Below are positions 16,553 to 25,900 of a DNA stretch of 45,062 nt, piece by piece. The DNA is from a virus: positions 1 through 45,062 of IMG/VR virus record IMGVR_UViG_3300020020_000673. One strand, written 5' to 3'. Both the position numbers and the translations under genes were made by a program. The first letter of the stretch is position 1. Each line of letters begins with the position of its first letter. Below the pieces are notes generated by a model, which saw only the letters and a program-made list of their open reading frames with translations, was not told where the DNA came from and did not search any database.

Positions 16553-17461
16553 ATGACCGACATCGGCGACTGGGTTACGCCGACATTGACCGTTGGCACG
16601 TACGACGGCTCCACCGCCGCGGTGCTCGTACTGACCCTGCCCGACGGCACCACCGCCAACGGCACCGGAGAGGCCACCGTCGGCGGCGGGGCGTGGACCG
16701 CCGACGCCGTGCAGCTCAGCCAGGCCGGGCTGTGGGTGATGACGTGGACGGTCACCGGCACCGGCAAGGGCACCGAACACCACTACGTCTCGGTCAACCC
16801 GGCACCGACCGCGGTGGCCGCCCCGACCGATCTGCTGGCCAACGTCACCGACCTCATCTACCGGATGCCCGCCCTAACCGAAGCGCAGCTGTCCCGCGCC
16901 CCGGCGCTGCTCGCCGACGCCTCCACGAAGATCCGCGCCTACACCCGGCAGCACATCAGCCTCGTCGATGACGACGAGATGCTCCTCCGCCCGGTCGGCG
17001 TCGAGCTGCGCCTGCCGCAGCGGCCCGTAGTTGACGTGACGGAGGTTGTCGCCGTCGGCTGGGGCGGCCTGCCCGACCTAACCCTGCCGGTTGGCACGTG
17101 GGGCTGGGACGGCCTCGACATCGTCAACGTGCGCCCGCTGTCGTCGGAGTGGTGGATCAACCTGCCGGAGGCGTGGGCCGAGGGCGACGGCCCGAACACG
17201 TTCCGGGTGACCAACTCCCACGGCTACGACCCGGTCCCCGATGACGTTGTGGCCGTCGCCTGCTCGATGGTGCTGCGCGTCCTCACCTCGCCGTCCGCGG
17301 TGGAGGGCCTGACGTCGGAGCGGATCGGCCAGTACTCCTACCAGATGGGCCAGTTTGCCGGCGGCGGCACAGCCGGCTCGTCGGTGCGGCTGTCCGAGGA
17401 CGACAAGACCGACCTCGCCCGGTACCGCCGCAAGGCCACCACCATCCAGATGAGGCTGTAG
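16553..17461 (+). CDS. head-tail connector with N-terminal Ig-like domain
   Basis: A 302-residue protein. Residues about 1-85 are Thr/Gly-rich beta structure like an Ig-type domain. From about 92 (LLANVTDLIYRMPALTEAQL) it resembles the helical gp6/gp15-type head completion proteins that dock on the portal. An inserted beta segment (VDVTEVVAVGWGG...) and a helical C-terminus (DDVVAVACSMVLRVL) follow. It is the first gene of the connector block. Fusion of a surface-type Ig domain to a connector is not the usual form. Confidence 0.7.
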   Translation: MTDIGDWVTPTLTVGTYDGSTAAVLVLTLPDGTTANGTGEATVGGGAWTADAVQLSQAGLWVMTWTVTGTGKGTEHHYVSVNPAPTAVAAPTDLLANVTDLIYRMPALTEAQLSRAPALLADASTKIRAYTRQHISLVDDDEMLLRPVGVELRLPQRPVVDVTEVVAVGWGGLPDLTLPVGTWGWDGLDIVNVRPLSSEWWINLPEAWAEGDGPNTFRVTNSHGYDPVPDDVVAVACSMVLRVLTSPSAVEGLTSERIGQYSYQMGQFAGGGTAGSSVRLSEDDKTDLARYRRKATTIQMRL

Positions 17462-17806
17462 GTGGGCATCCCCGACGGCATGCTGCCGCACACGGTGACC
17501 CGCATCCGGCCGTCGACGTCGACGAACACGTACGGCGACGCCGCACTGGACTACACCGTCCCGCCGGCCACCTCGACGTCGATGGCGGCGTGGCTGCAGC
17601 AGGACAACCGCACCGAGGAACTCTCGGAAGGCCGGGCCCCGCTGGACCAGCGGTGGCTGCTCATGACCAACGAATCGGATGTGGCCGGCCGTGACCGCAT
17701 CGTGTTCGGTTCGCTCACGTTCGAGGTCGAAGGCCCGCCCGAGCCGGTCTACACGCCGGCCGGCTTCCACCACCTCGAGGCGACGCTGAGGGTGGTGGAG
17801 GGCTGA
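17462..17806 (+). CDS. head closure / stopper protein
   Basis: A 114-residue beta-rich protein with GTG start immediately after the connector stop. HTVTRIRPSTSTNTYGDAALDY near the N-terminus and GSLTFEVEGPPEPVYTPAGFHHLEATLRVVE at the end match the beta-barrel stopper proteins that close the head and bind the tail. Size and order are as expected. Confidence 0.7.
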   Translation: MGIPDGMLPHTVTRIRPSTSTNTYGDAALDYTVPPATSTSMAAWLQQDNRTEELSEGRAPLDQRWLLMTNESDVAGRDRIVFGSLTFEVEGPPEPVYTPAGFHHLEATLRVVEG

Positions 17807-18096
17807 TGGCGCGTCTGGAGCGGTACCGGCCCAACCGCCGCGGCATGGCCGACCTCGCCAGGTCCAGGCCGATCGACGCCATGCTCGAACGCCGCGCCGC
17901 CAACATGGCCACCGTCGCCGAGGCCGACTACGCCGCGCAGCCGCCCCACACCGGCCGCGTCGAAGTCGAGGTCGTGCAGGCCGGGTCAGACTCCGACCGG
18001 GCCCGTGTCGCCGTCATCGCCCGCCACCCGGCCGCCCTGCGCATCGAAGCCGACCGGCGGGTCCTCGGCGGCGCCATCGACGCGGCGAGGCACTGA
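17806..18096 (+). CDS. head-tail joining protein (neck, HK97 gp10-like position)
   Basis: A 96-residue basic protein sharing one base with the previous stop. The N-terminal half is Arg-rich and helical; VEVEVVQAGSDSDRARVAVIARHPAALRIE looks like the beta part of a neck protein. Identity is taken from order between stopper and tail terminator. Confidence 0.6.
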   Translation: MARLERYRPNRRGMADLARSRPIDAMLERRAANMATVAEADYAAQPPHTGRVEVEVVQAGSDSDRARVAVIARHPAALRIEADRRVLGGAIDAARH

Positions 18097-18482
18097 TGGC
18101 CTACCCCGACATTCTCGACCTGCTCCGTGACCGGCTTGCCACCGTCCACACGCCGGTGCCGGTCGTTACCCGCGTACCCGACTCCCGGCCAGCCCGTTTC
18201 TTCCAGGTTCGGATGGTGGGCGGCGCCGCGGCCCACCCCGTCCGGGCCGTCGCCAGGTTCGACGTGTTCACCTGGTCCACGACCGAGGAAACCGCGGCCG
18301 CCGACGCGCTCGCCGTCCGGCTGACCATGACGAACCTCGCCAGCACCGACGACCTCGGCATCACCTGCTACCGCGTCGAGGAGACCCTCGGGCCGCGGCA
18401 GGCAGACGACCTTGTCACCGGCATGTTCCGGTGGTGGGCCACGTACGCGCTGACGTGCCGCGCGGACGACGCCATCCAGTAA
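18096..18482 (+). CDS. tail terminator protein
   Basis: A 128-residue protein of normal size for the ring that ends tail-tube growth. PDILDLLRDRLATV opens as an amphipathic helix, followed by beta strands (RFFQVRMVGG, ARFDVFTWS) and a helix (ETAAADALAVRL), the alpha-beta pattern of this family. It directly precedes the major tail gene. Confidence 0.75.
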   Translation: MAYPDILDLLRDRLATVHTPVPVVTRVPDSRPARFFQVRMVGGAAAHPVRAVARFDVFTWSTTEETAAADALAVRLTMTNLASTDDLGITCYRVEETLGPRQADDLVTGMFRWWATYALTCRADDAIQ

Positions 18483-18537
18483 CTCCGGTTCCGCGCGCCG
18501 GTGATCACCAACCCGAACCCAGCAGTACGGAGGAACC

Positions 18538-19092
18538 ATGACCACACTGGCGGATAACGTCAGGGTTGGCATCACCGGCGAACTCAACGTCGCCCCGGTG
18601 GGCACTGCCGCGCCAACCACATCCGTATCGTCGCTCGACACGGCGTTCGTCGGCCTCGGCTACGTCTCTGAGGACGGCGTCACCGAGTCCTACGAGGACA
18701 CCGTCGAGGACATCGTCGCGTGGCAGAACGCCACCGTCGTCCGGTCCACGACCACCGAGTCGAAGGCCACCCTGGCCCTCACCCTCATCGAGACCAAGGG
18801 CGAAGTTCTCGAGCTGTTCCACAAGGGATCGTCCGTCGAGGTTGTGTCGGCGGGCCAGTGGAAGATCGACGTGGTGGCGCCCGAGGCCGACCCGCGGGCG
18901 TTTGTCCTCGACGTGATCGACGGGTCGAAGCACATCCGCATCTACGTGGCCAACGGCGAGGTGGGCGAGCGCGGCGAGATCGTGTACGCCAACGGCGAGC
19001 CCATCGGCTACGAGATCACCATCACCTGCTACCCGGTGGACGGCGTCGTGCTGACCAAGTTCAGCGATGACGCGTCGTGGGGCTATTCCTGA
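18538..19092 (+). CDS. major tail tube protein
   Basis: A 184-residue protein preceded by an excellent ribosome site (GGAGG), as expected for a highly made structural protein. It opens with DNVRVGITGELNVAPVGTAAPTT, has ITEDG-like SEDGVTESYED, then long beta segments including KHIRIYVANGEVGERGEI and YEITITCYPVDGVVLTKFSDD, the typical ending of actinophage tube subunits. It would stack as hexameric rings around the tape measure. Confidence 0.88.
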   Translation: MTTLADNVRVGITGELNVAPVGTAAPTTSVSSLDTAFVGLGYVSEDGVTESYEDTVEDIVAWQNATVVRSTTTESKATLALTLIETKGEVLELFHKGSSVEVVSAGQWKIDVVAPEADPRAFVLDVIDGSKHIRIYVANGEVGERGEIVYANGEPIGYEITITCYPVDGVVLTKFSDDASWGYS

Positions 19093-19115
19093 TCTTGGCC
19101 TAGGCCACTGAGACC

Positions 19116-19152
19116 CCCGCCAGTCCGCGCCGCGCGGACGTGGGCTGGCGGG
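19116..19152 (+). terminator. hairpin after the major tail gene
   Basis: Nested inverted repeat: outer arms CCCGCCAG and CTGGCGGG, inner 7-bp arms GTCCGCG and CGCGGAC. There is no clear T-run, so it may be an attenuator or mRNA-stabilising hairpin that lets the tail tube transcript exceed downstream ones. Confidence 0.5.
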
Positions 19153-19189
19153 CCCCAATCTCCGCGCGCACGCACAGAAAGATCCGCGC

Positions 19190-19612
19190 ATGGCAACTAG
19201 ACGCACTACCAATGTCACCCCGGTCCCGATCGAGCCGGACGAGCGGGTCGACTTCGACCTTGACATGCTCGTCGTCGAGGACGAGACCGCACCGCCGTTC
19301 CGCTTCCGCTGGGGCGGCCAGATCTTCGAGATGCAGCTCATGGCGGCCATGCCGCTCACCGAGCAACTCGAACTGCAGGAGATGACCACCGAGCAGTCGA
19401 TGAGTCAGATCCTCGGCGAGGACACCTTCGAGCGGCTCATCACCACCAAGGGCGGCCCAGCCGGCGAGCCCATCTCGACCGGCCGGATGCGTGAACTCAT
19501 CGCCGCGTGGCACCGCCACCAGGGCCTGGAGCTGGGGGAATCGCAAGCCTCACCGCGTTCCTCCAGGAGCACGGTGAGGCGCTCGAAGCGGACCTCGCGT
19601 TCCGGTCGCTAG
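19190..19612 (+). CDS. tail assembly chaperone, upstream frame (G-like)
   Basis: A 140-residue protein read without frameshift. It begins MATRRTTNVTPVPIEPDERVDFDLDML and has FRWGGQIFEMQL plus a helical middle (LTEQLELQEMTTEQ), typical of the first chaperone frame. After LELG the reading becomes Ser/Arg-rich low-complexity, the usual sign that the real longer product leaves this frame. It would bind the tape measure during tail assembly. Confidence 0.82.
   Translation: MATRRTTNVTPVPIEPDERVDFDLDMLVVEDETAPPFRFRWGGQIFEMQLMAAMPLTEQLELQEMTTEQSMSQILGEDTFERLITTKGGPAGEPISTGRMRELIAAWHRHQGLELGESQASPRSSRSTVRRSKRTSRSGR
19534..19540 (+). promoter_or_regulatory. probable -1 ribosomal slip site GGGGGAA
   Basis: The run of five G followed by AA lies where the two chaperone frames overlap. 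Slipping back one base after the GGG codon continues as GGA-ATC-GCA, giving ...LELG-GIASLTAF. Position and direction match the G/GT programmed frameshift of long-tailed phages. The heptamer is not a perfect X-XXY-YYZ match, so slip efficiency is uncertain. Confidence 0.65.
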
Positions 19613-19956
19613 ACCTCCGCCACCTTGGCACGCCACGGCTCACGTGGCGCCGCCTCAGCGTCCTCATCCGCGCCCTGGCCGGCATGCCCGGCACGCTGCT
19701 GCACCGCAGCCTCGGCGGCGATGACTGGACGCTCGACCAGCACCTGATGGCCATCGTCGCCGACCGCCTGGCGGTCGCGAACTGGCAGCGGTCGAAGGCC
19801 GGCCAGAAGGGCACCAACCGGCCCAAGCCCATTTCGCCGTTGGCGCGCAAGGGCCGCGGCTTCAAGTACGGCGCAACCGACCGCAGCGAGGCCGAGGTCA
19901 AGGAATACCTGGCACGGCTCAAGCGGGGCGACTTCGAGGGGGTGAGTGGTGGCTGA
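19537..19956 (+). CDS. tail assembly chaperone, downstream frame (T part, made by -1 frameshift)
   Basis: The frame opens inside the G-like gene and has no good start of its own in the useful region. Read as an extension after the slip at 19534-19540 it gives about 139 further residues: GIASLTAFLQEHGEALEADLAF, a helical region, then a basic C-terminus ending KRGDFEGVSGG. The fused product is about 255 residues, the normal size of a GT chaperone. It ends ten bases into the inserted endonuclease gene. Confidence 0.75.
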   Translation, partial: GIASLTAFLQEHGEALEADLAFRSLDLRHLGTPRLTWRRLSVLIRALAGMPGTLLHRSLGGDDWTLDQHLMAIVADRLAVANWQRSKAGQKGTNRPKPISPLARKGRGFKYGATDRSEAEVKEYLARLKRGDFEGVSGG

Positions 19957-20734
19957 AACATTCCGATGTGGACACTCGCGCACGCCGGAGAACCTCGCCC
20001 CGAACGGCAAAGGGTTCATTTGCCGCACGTGCAAGCAAGCAAGGGTTCGCGCGGCCTACACCTCCACACTGGCCAGCAGGTCGGCTCCCGAACTTGTGGG
20101 AGCCGGCCAGCGTGGCTGCAACGTGGCGGATTGCCAGGGCGTTCACCTCGCGCGAGGGCTCTGCCGTGGGCATTACTCGGAGCGGAAGCGACAGGGTGAC
20201 TTCGGAGTAGCCCCCACTCAGGCGGCGTGCTCCGAGGTCGACTGCAGCCGACCCGCCCTGGCGCGATCGTTCTGTAAGCGCCACTACACGCGCGCAAGGC
20301 GGGCCGGGCTCCCACGCGCGCAGGACGTCAACGCCGGCGCAGAATGCGCCGAGTCGGGCTGCGCGGAGCCGTCCCATGCCAAGGGGCTATGCCGCCAGCA
20401 CTTCAACTATTGGCGGGCGGTCGAACGGTACGGGATCGACCGAGTCGGCTACGAGCGGTTGGTACAGATCCATTCCAATCGGTGTGCGATTTGCGGCACC
20501 GATAGCCCTGGTGCCGGGTACGACCGATGGTCGATCGACCACGACCACGGGTGCTGCCCTGGCTCGGAATCGTGCGGGCGCTGCGTCCGTGGCTTGCTCT
20601 GCCGGAACTGCAACGTGGGCCTCGGCCACTTCAATGATGATCCGGACCGACTGTTGGCGGCGGCAGCATACGTGCTGTCGCGGGCCAACGTCCTTCGTGC
20701 GGTTGGTGGTGAGCGGCCATCGCGGAGGAGGTAG
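19946..20734 (+). CDS. endonuclease VII-like HNH/His-Me nuclease with three zinc modules
   Basis: A 262-residue protein starting at tandem GTG codons (19946 or 19949). Three modules with exactly the spacing CX4CX9CX2H occur at residues 58-76, 95-113 and 134-152, probably DNA-binding zinc fingers. The C-terminal about 100 residues fit recombination endonuclease VII: CAIC at 180-183, IDHDHGC at 197-203, and GLLCRNCNVGLGHF at 216-229. It lies between tail chaperone and tape measure, where phages normally have nothing, so it looks like a free-standing homing-type nuclease. Its codons are slightly less GC-biased than its neighbours. Confidence 0.85.
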   Translation: MVAETFRCGHSRTPENLAPNGKGFICRTCKQARVRAAYTSTLASRSAPELVGAGQRGCNVADCQGVHLARGLCRGHYSERKRQGDFGVAPTQAACSEVDCSRPALARSFCKRHYTRARRAGLPRAQDVNAGAECAESGCAEPSHAKGLCRQHFNYWRAVERYGIDRVGYERLVQIHSNRCAICGTDSPGAGYDRWSIDHDHGCCPGSESCGRCVRGLLCRNCNVGLGHFNDDPDRLLAAAAYVLSRANVLRAVGGERPSRRR

Positions 20735-20754
20735 GACAAGCATTTGTCTCAATT

Positions 20755-22962
20755 TTGCCCTCTTTGAAGGGCTTCTCCTCCAGCCTGCGTGCCCAGCTGC
20801 GCAAGGAACTGTTGACGATCGACCCGGTTGTTGGCGATGCCGGCGACCGGGCCGGTCGCCAGTTCGGGTCCCGCATGGGCAACGCCATCTCAGGCAGCCT
20901 CGCCGGTATCGGCGGCCTGCTGAAGACGGGCCTCGTGGCCGCGGTCGCCGGCGTGGCCATCGGGCTTGGTGGGCTGGCGTTCTTCGGCCTGAAGTCGGCG
21001 GCGGCGCTCGAACAGACCCAGATCGGCCTCGAGGCCCTGACCGGGTCCGCCGAGGTGGCCAAGCAGTTCCTGGGCGAGCTGCAGCAGTTCGCCGCCAAGA
21101 CGCCGTTCGAGTTCGCCGGCGTCGCGGACGCCTCGCGCCGGATCCTGGCGTTTGGCACGTCGGTCGGCATCGTCCGCGAAGAGGTCATCCCGACCCTGAC
21201 GGTCATCGGCGACCTGGTGTCGGTGCTGGGCGGTTCGCAGGAGAACATCGACTCGGTCGTCCGGTCGCTGGGCCAGATGGCGTCCAAGGGCAAGGTGTCG
21301 CAGGAGGAGATCCTCCAGCTGGCCGAGGCCCTGCCCGGCTTCAACGCCAACGCGGCCATCGCCGCCCAGCTTGGCCTGTCGGTTGCCGACACGCTCGACC
21401 TCATCACCGAGGGCGGCGTCGACGCCACCACCGGCATCAACGCGCTGCTCGCTGGCATGGCCCAGTTCCCCGGTGCGGCCGGGGCCATGGAGAAGCAGGC
21501 CCAGACCCTGCAAGGTGTCTTCTCCACGTTCAAGGACACCATGGCAATCGCGTTGACCAACGCGTTCCAGCCGGTGATCCCGGAAATCAAGCAGTCGCTG
21601 ACGGACGTCACGCCGATCCTCGGGGACGCCATCAACCAGATCGCGCCGCAGCTCGGCCAGCTCCTGTCGACGCTGCTGCCGCTGTTCGGCGTGCTGTCCC
21701 AGGCACTGGTGCCGATTATTGGTCCGGCCATCGAGGCGTTCGCCACGTTCATCCCGCAACTGACGCCGGCGCTCATCCCGCTCGGGCAGGCGCTGGGCCG
21801 GATCGTGGAGGCGTTCGCGCCACTCATCCCGATCCTGGCGCAGGTCATCGAGAAGCTGGTGTCCTCCGGGCTGGTGCCGATCCTCGACACGCTCGCGCCG
21901 CAGATCGCTGATCTGGTTGTGCCGATCGGCGACCTGCTGATCGCGCTCATCCCGCTCATTCCGCCGCTCACCGACATGCTGGTCATGTTCCTGCAGATGC
22001 AGGGCCCGCTCATCAAGCTCATCGCGATCTTCACGTCGTTCCTGGCCGTCGAAGCGATCGGCCCGGCGCTGGCGTTCATCGCCGAGAAGTTCCAGAAGCT
22101 TCTCGACCTGGCCAAGCCTGGCCTGGCGTTCGTCACCGACATCTCGAACTGGCCGGCCATCTTCGAGCGGGCCAAGGAGATCGTCGGCGCCGCACTGACC
22201 GCCATCGGCAACTTCTTCGCCGAACTGCCGGGCAAGATCGGCGCATTTCTGTCGGACCTGCCGGAACGGCTGGCCGAGGCGGCACGCCTGGCGCTCAACG
22301 CAATGCTGTTCTCCATCGGGTTCGGCATCGGCAAGGTGATCGCGTTCTTCCGGGACCTGCCGGCCAACGTGGCCCAACTGGCGATCGAACTGTGGGAGCG
22401 CGTCAAGACGCTGTTCACCGAGGGCGTCGAGGGCGCGAAGACCAACGCCGTGTCCGGGTTCGAGCGGTTCCTCGACTTCGTGCGAGGCCTGCCCGGCCGG
22501 GTGATTGAGGCCGTGCAGTCGCTACCCGGCCGGCTGCTCGACTTCGCCGGCGACCTCGCCGCGAAGGCGTTTGAGATCGGCCGGGCCATCGTCAACGGCG
22601 TCGTGCAGGGCATCAAGAACACGATCGGCAACGTCGGGTCGGTCCTGGCCGACGGCTTCAACTCGGCCGTCGCCGGCGTGAAGCGCGGCCTGGGCATCTC
22701 GTCGCCGTCGAAGGTGTTCGCCGGCATCGGCGAGGACTCGATCGCCGGCTACGTCAAGGGCATCGAGGACACCGCCGCCGAAGCCGCCCTGGCGACCACG
22801 GTGGCGCTCGCGCCGGCCACCGGGCGTGGCGCTGCCCCGGCGGCAGCGCCGACGACTCAGATCGAGTTCGTGGGCGGCGATGAGGGCATCATCGCCGCGT
22901 TCAAGGAAGCGATCCGGGTGCGTAACGGCGGCGATGTGCAGGGCCTGCTGGGGACTGCCTGA
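20755..22962 (+). CDS. tape measure protein
   Basis: A 735-residue protein that sets tail length and is ejected with the DNA. It opens SLKGFSSSLRAQLRKELL, has a Gly/Ala hydrophobic stretch (AISGSLAGIGGLLKTGLVAAVAGVAIGLGGLAFFGL, about residues 43-78), long amphipathic helices and hydrophobic segments around 390-450, and a final conserved GLGISSPSKVFAGIGEDSIAGYVKGIE. At about 0.15 nm per residue the tail would be roughly 110 nm. The apparent TTG start at 20755 has its only good Shine-Dalgarno 20 or more bases upstream, inside the end of the nuclease gene, which suggests the start region was disturbed by the insertion. Confidence 0.9.
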   Translation: MPSLKGFSSSLRAQLRKELLTIDPVVGDAGDRAGRQFGSRMGNAISGSLAGIGGLLKTGLVAAVAGVAIGLGGLAFFGLKSAAALEQTQIGLEALTGSAEVAKQFLGELQQFAAKTPFEFAGVADASRRILAFGTSVGIVREEVIPTLTVIGDLVSVLGGSQENIDSVVRSLGQMASKGKVSQEEILQLAEALPGFNANAAIAAQLGLSVADTLDLITEGGVDATTGINALLAGMAQFPGAAGAMEKQAQTLQGVFSTFKDTMAIALTNAFQPVIPEIKQSLTDVTPILGDAINQIAPQLGQLLSTLLPLFGVLSQALVPIIGPAIEAFATFIPQLTPALIPLGQALGRIVEAFAPLIPILAQVIEKLVSSGLVPILDTLAPQIADLVVPIGDLLIALIPLIPPLTDMLVMFLQMQGPLIKLIAIFTSFLAVEAIGPALAFIAEKFQKLLDLAKPGLAFVTDISNWPAIFERAKEIVGAALTAIGNFFAELPGKIGAFLSDLPERLAEAARLALNAMLFSIGFGIGKVIAFFRDLPANVAQLAIELWERVKTLFTEGVEGAKTNAVSGFERFLDFVRGLPGRVIEAVQSLPGRLLDFAGDLAAKAFEIGRAIVNGVVQGIKNTIGNVGSVLADGFNSAVAGVKRGLGISSPSKVFAGIGEDSIAGYVKGIEDTAAEAALATTVALAPATGRGAAPAAAPTTQIEFVGGDEGIIAAFKEAIRVRNGGDVQGLLGTA

Positions 22963-25900
22963 TGGCGTTCCCTGACACCGACCTCGACATCGTCGTGACC
23001 GTCTATCTCGGGGTTGACCGGTCGGCCGACCCCGGCACGTGGACGCCGACGGACCTGTCGGCACGCCTGATGCGCAAACCGATCACGGCGCGCACCGGCC
23101 GCGGTCAGGGGCAGAAGACCGCCCAGGCCGGGGCGTGCACGTTGTGGCTGAGCAACATCGACGGCGCGTTGACGCCGCTGCTGGCCACGTCGACGTACTA
23201 CCCGGACTGGGACCTCGGCGCCCCGCTGCAGGTGGCGGTGGACAACGTCGGCTCGTCGCCGCCGTACGAGCGGTTCACCGGCGACATCTCCGACATCACC
23301 GCCGTCATGGTTCCCGGCCCCGGTGGCGTGAACATTTCGGCCGTGAAGGTGACCGCGTCCGGGATTCTCCGCCGACTGCGGCAGGGCGCCCGGTCGAAGT
23401 CCGCCCTGGAACGCACAACCATGTCCCCGGCGTCAACGGCGCCGACCGCCTATTGGCGGCTCGAGGACGGGCCGGACGCGACCCGGGCCAATGCGACTGT
23501 CGGCGGTACGCCGCTGGAGATCGTCACGACCGGACCGTCCGGGGGTGCCAGTCTCGTCGCGCCCGGCTCGGCCGGGGCGTGGGACTTCTCCTCCGGCGGC
23601 CTCCTCCGCGGTGCCGTGGTGGGCGTGACGCCAGGAGCCACGAGCAGCTGGGAGTTCGAGGCGGTCGTTGGCGTCTCGGAGGCGTTTTCCAGTGATGACA
23701 TCCGCACCGTCCTGGCCGTCGACACCGGCGCCGGCGGTGGTGCAACCCACTTCGGGCTGACCGCCTACCGCACCGGTGGCGTCATGCACTGGGGCTTCCT
23801 GTATGCGATCGACGGCGCCCCGAACCTGGGCTCCCCGGTCGACGCCTATTCGCAGATTGTTCTCGGCGCTACCAGGCATCTGCGGCTGCGACTCGAAATG
23901 GACACCCCCAATCTCGGTTTCATCAACATGCGTTGGTATGTCGACGGAGTCCAGCGCCACTTCATCGCCACCCCGTATACGCTCCGCCAGCCTCAGGGCG
24001 TCAGCATCAACGGGGCGGTGGGGAACTACGAGGCAGCCGACATCGACTCGGTGAGCCACCTGGCCATCTGGACGCCGGTGCGTACGACCGCCGACACCTA
24101 CCTGGCGGCCGACGGCTACGCCGGCGAGCAGGCGCACGAGCGCATGGAACGCAACTGCGCCGAGGAGAACATCAGATTCACCACCACCGCCACGTCCAGC
24201 GTGGCGCTCGGCCCCCAGCCGGCCACTGACGTTGTCGGTGTGCTGCTCGACGCCGAAACCGCCGACCACGGGCTGCTCACCGAGTCCCGGGCAACGTGGG
24301 GTCTGGCGTACCGCGCCTCGTCGCAGCGACTCAACCTCGACCCCGTCCTCACCGTCGACCTGTCGACGTACCGGACAACGTCAGGCACCCAGGCCGACGT
24401 GCTCACACCGATCCGCAACGACCAGCGCATCCGCAACGAATGGACTGTGCGCCGGCCCGGCGGCGCGGCCGGCACCTACCAGGACGAGGCACACGCGGCA
24501 CGCTTCGGCCTGTTTGACGACTCGGCCACCATCAACGTCGAGACTGACGCCGACACCTTGCAGCAGGCATCGTGGCTGGTTCACGAGGGCACCGTGTCCG
24601 GCCTCCGCTATGCCGACGTGCCGCTCGACCTGGGCGCCAACCCGTCGGATCTGCTGCCCGACTGGCTCGCCGTTGAACTGGGTGACCGTGTCGACCGCGA
24701 CAACCACCTGACCGAACACCCGACGGACCTGGTCCGGCTTGCGGTCGAGGGCTACCAGGAGACGATTCGGCACCGCGGCTGGTCGGCTGACCTGAACGCC
24801 CCACCGTATGACCCGTGGGAGATGGGCGAGCTGGCCGACACCCCGGCTGAGGACGGTGCCCACAGCGCCCGCCTGACCGGCGACACCCCGGCCGCTCTCC
24901 GGGCCGCGATTGACGCCGACGACCTGTCGCTCGTGTTCGACCCGAACGCGTTCCGCTGGACCATCTTCCTGACGGGCCTGGCCCTGCCCGGTACGTCGGG
25001 CAACTACGCGTCGACGCCGGACAATGCCGCGCTGGACATCGTCGGCGACATCGACCTTGCGGTTGACGTGACGATGGACGCGGCCACCTGGAACACGGGC
25101 ACGCCCACATTTCTTTCCAAGTGGAATGGGGCCCAGCGCAGCTACCGCCTTGACCTCAACGGTTCAGGCTTCATCACATTGTCCTGGTCGACTACCGGTG
25201 CCGACACGGTTCCGCTGACGTCGTCCGTCGCGGTGCCCACGGACTCGAGCCGGCTGGCTATCCGCGCCACGCTGGACGTCAACAACGGCGCCGCCGGGAG
25301 CACGGCCACGTTCTACACCGCGCCGACGATCAGCGGCTCGTGGACGCAGCTGGGCGCACCCGTGATCGGCGCGGTCACGTCCATCTTCAACTCCACGGCC
25401 GAGGGGGCTGTCGGCGGGAGGAACGCCGGCGTCAACGGCCTGTTCGTTGGGATCGTTCATGCCGCCCAGATCCTGAACGGCATCGCCGGCTCCGCGGCCG
25501 CCAACCCGGACTTCAGCGCGCAGGCGCCCGGCACGACCAGCTTCGCCGACGCGGCCGGCCGGACGTGGACGCTTCAGGGCACGACCGACATTGACAGCGA
25601 CCTGCCGCTTGATGTGCGCCTCGGCGGCGAGGTCGTCACCGCGTCAAACATCACCACCACGCCGGCCACGTTCGTCGCCACGGGCACGGTGGCGCACGCC
25701 AACAACGCCTCCGTTACGCCAAGCCTGCCGGCCGGGGTGGCCGCCAACGACCTGCTGCTGATCCTCGCCGCGATCCGCAACTCCGGCACCGGCTACCCGG
25801 ACACCCCGTCGGGGTACACGCGGCTGCGGATGACGGGCGACGGGGCGACCGACAACATGCAACTGTTCGCGAAGGTGCACAGCGGCTCCGAGTCGAACCC

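Noticed and set aside
20631-22727. 698-residue frame on the minus strand
   Set aside because: Antisense to the tape measure, Ser/Ala/Pro-rich noise; the tape measure on the plus strand is clear.
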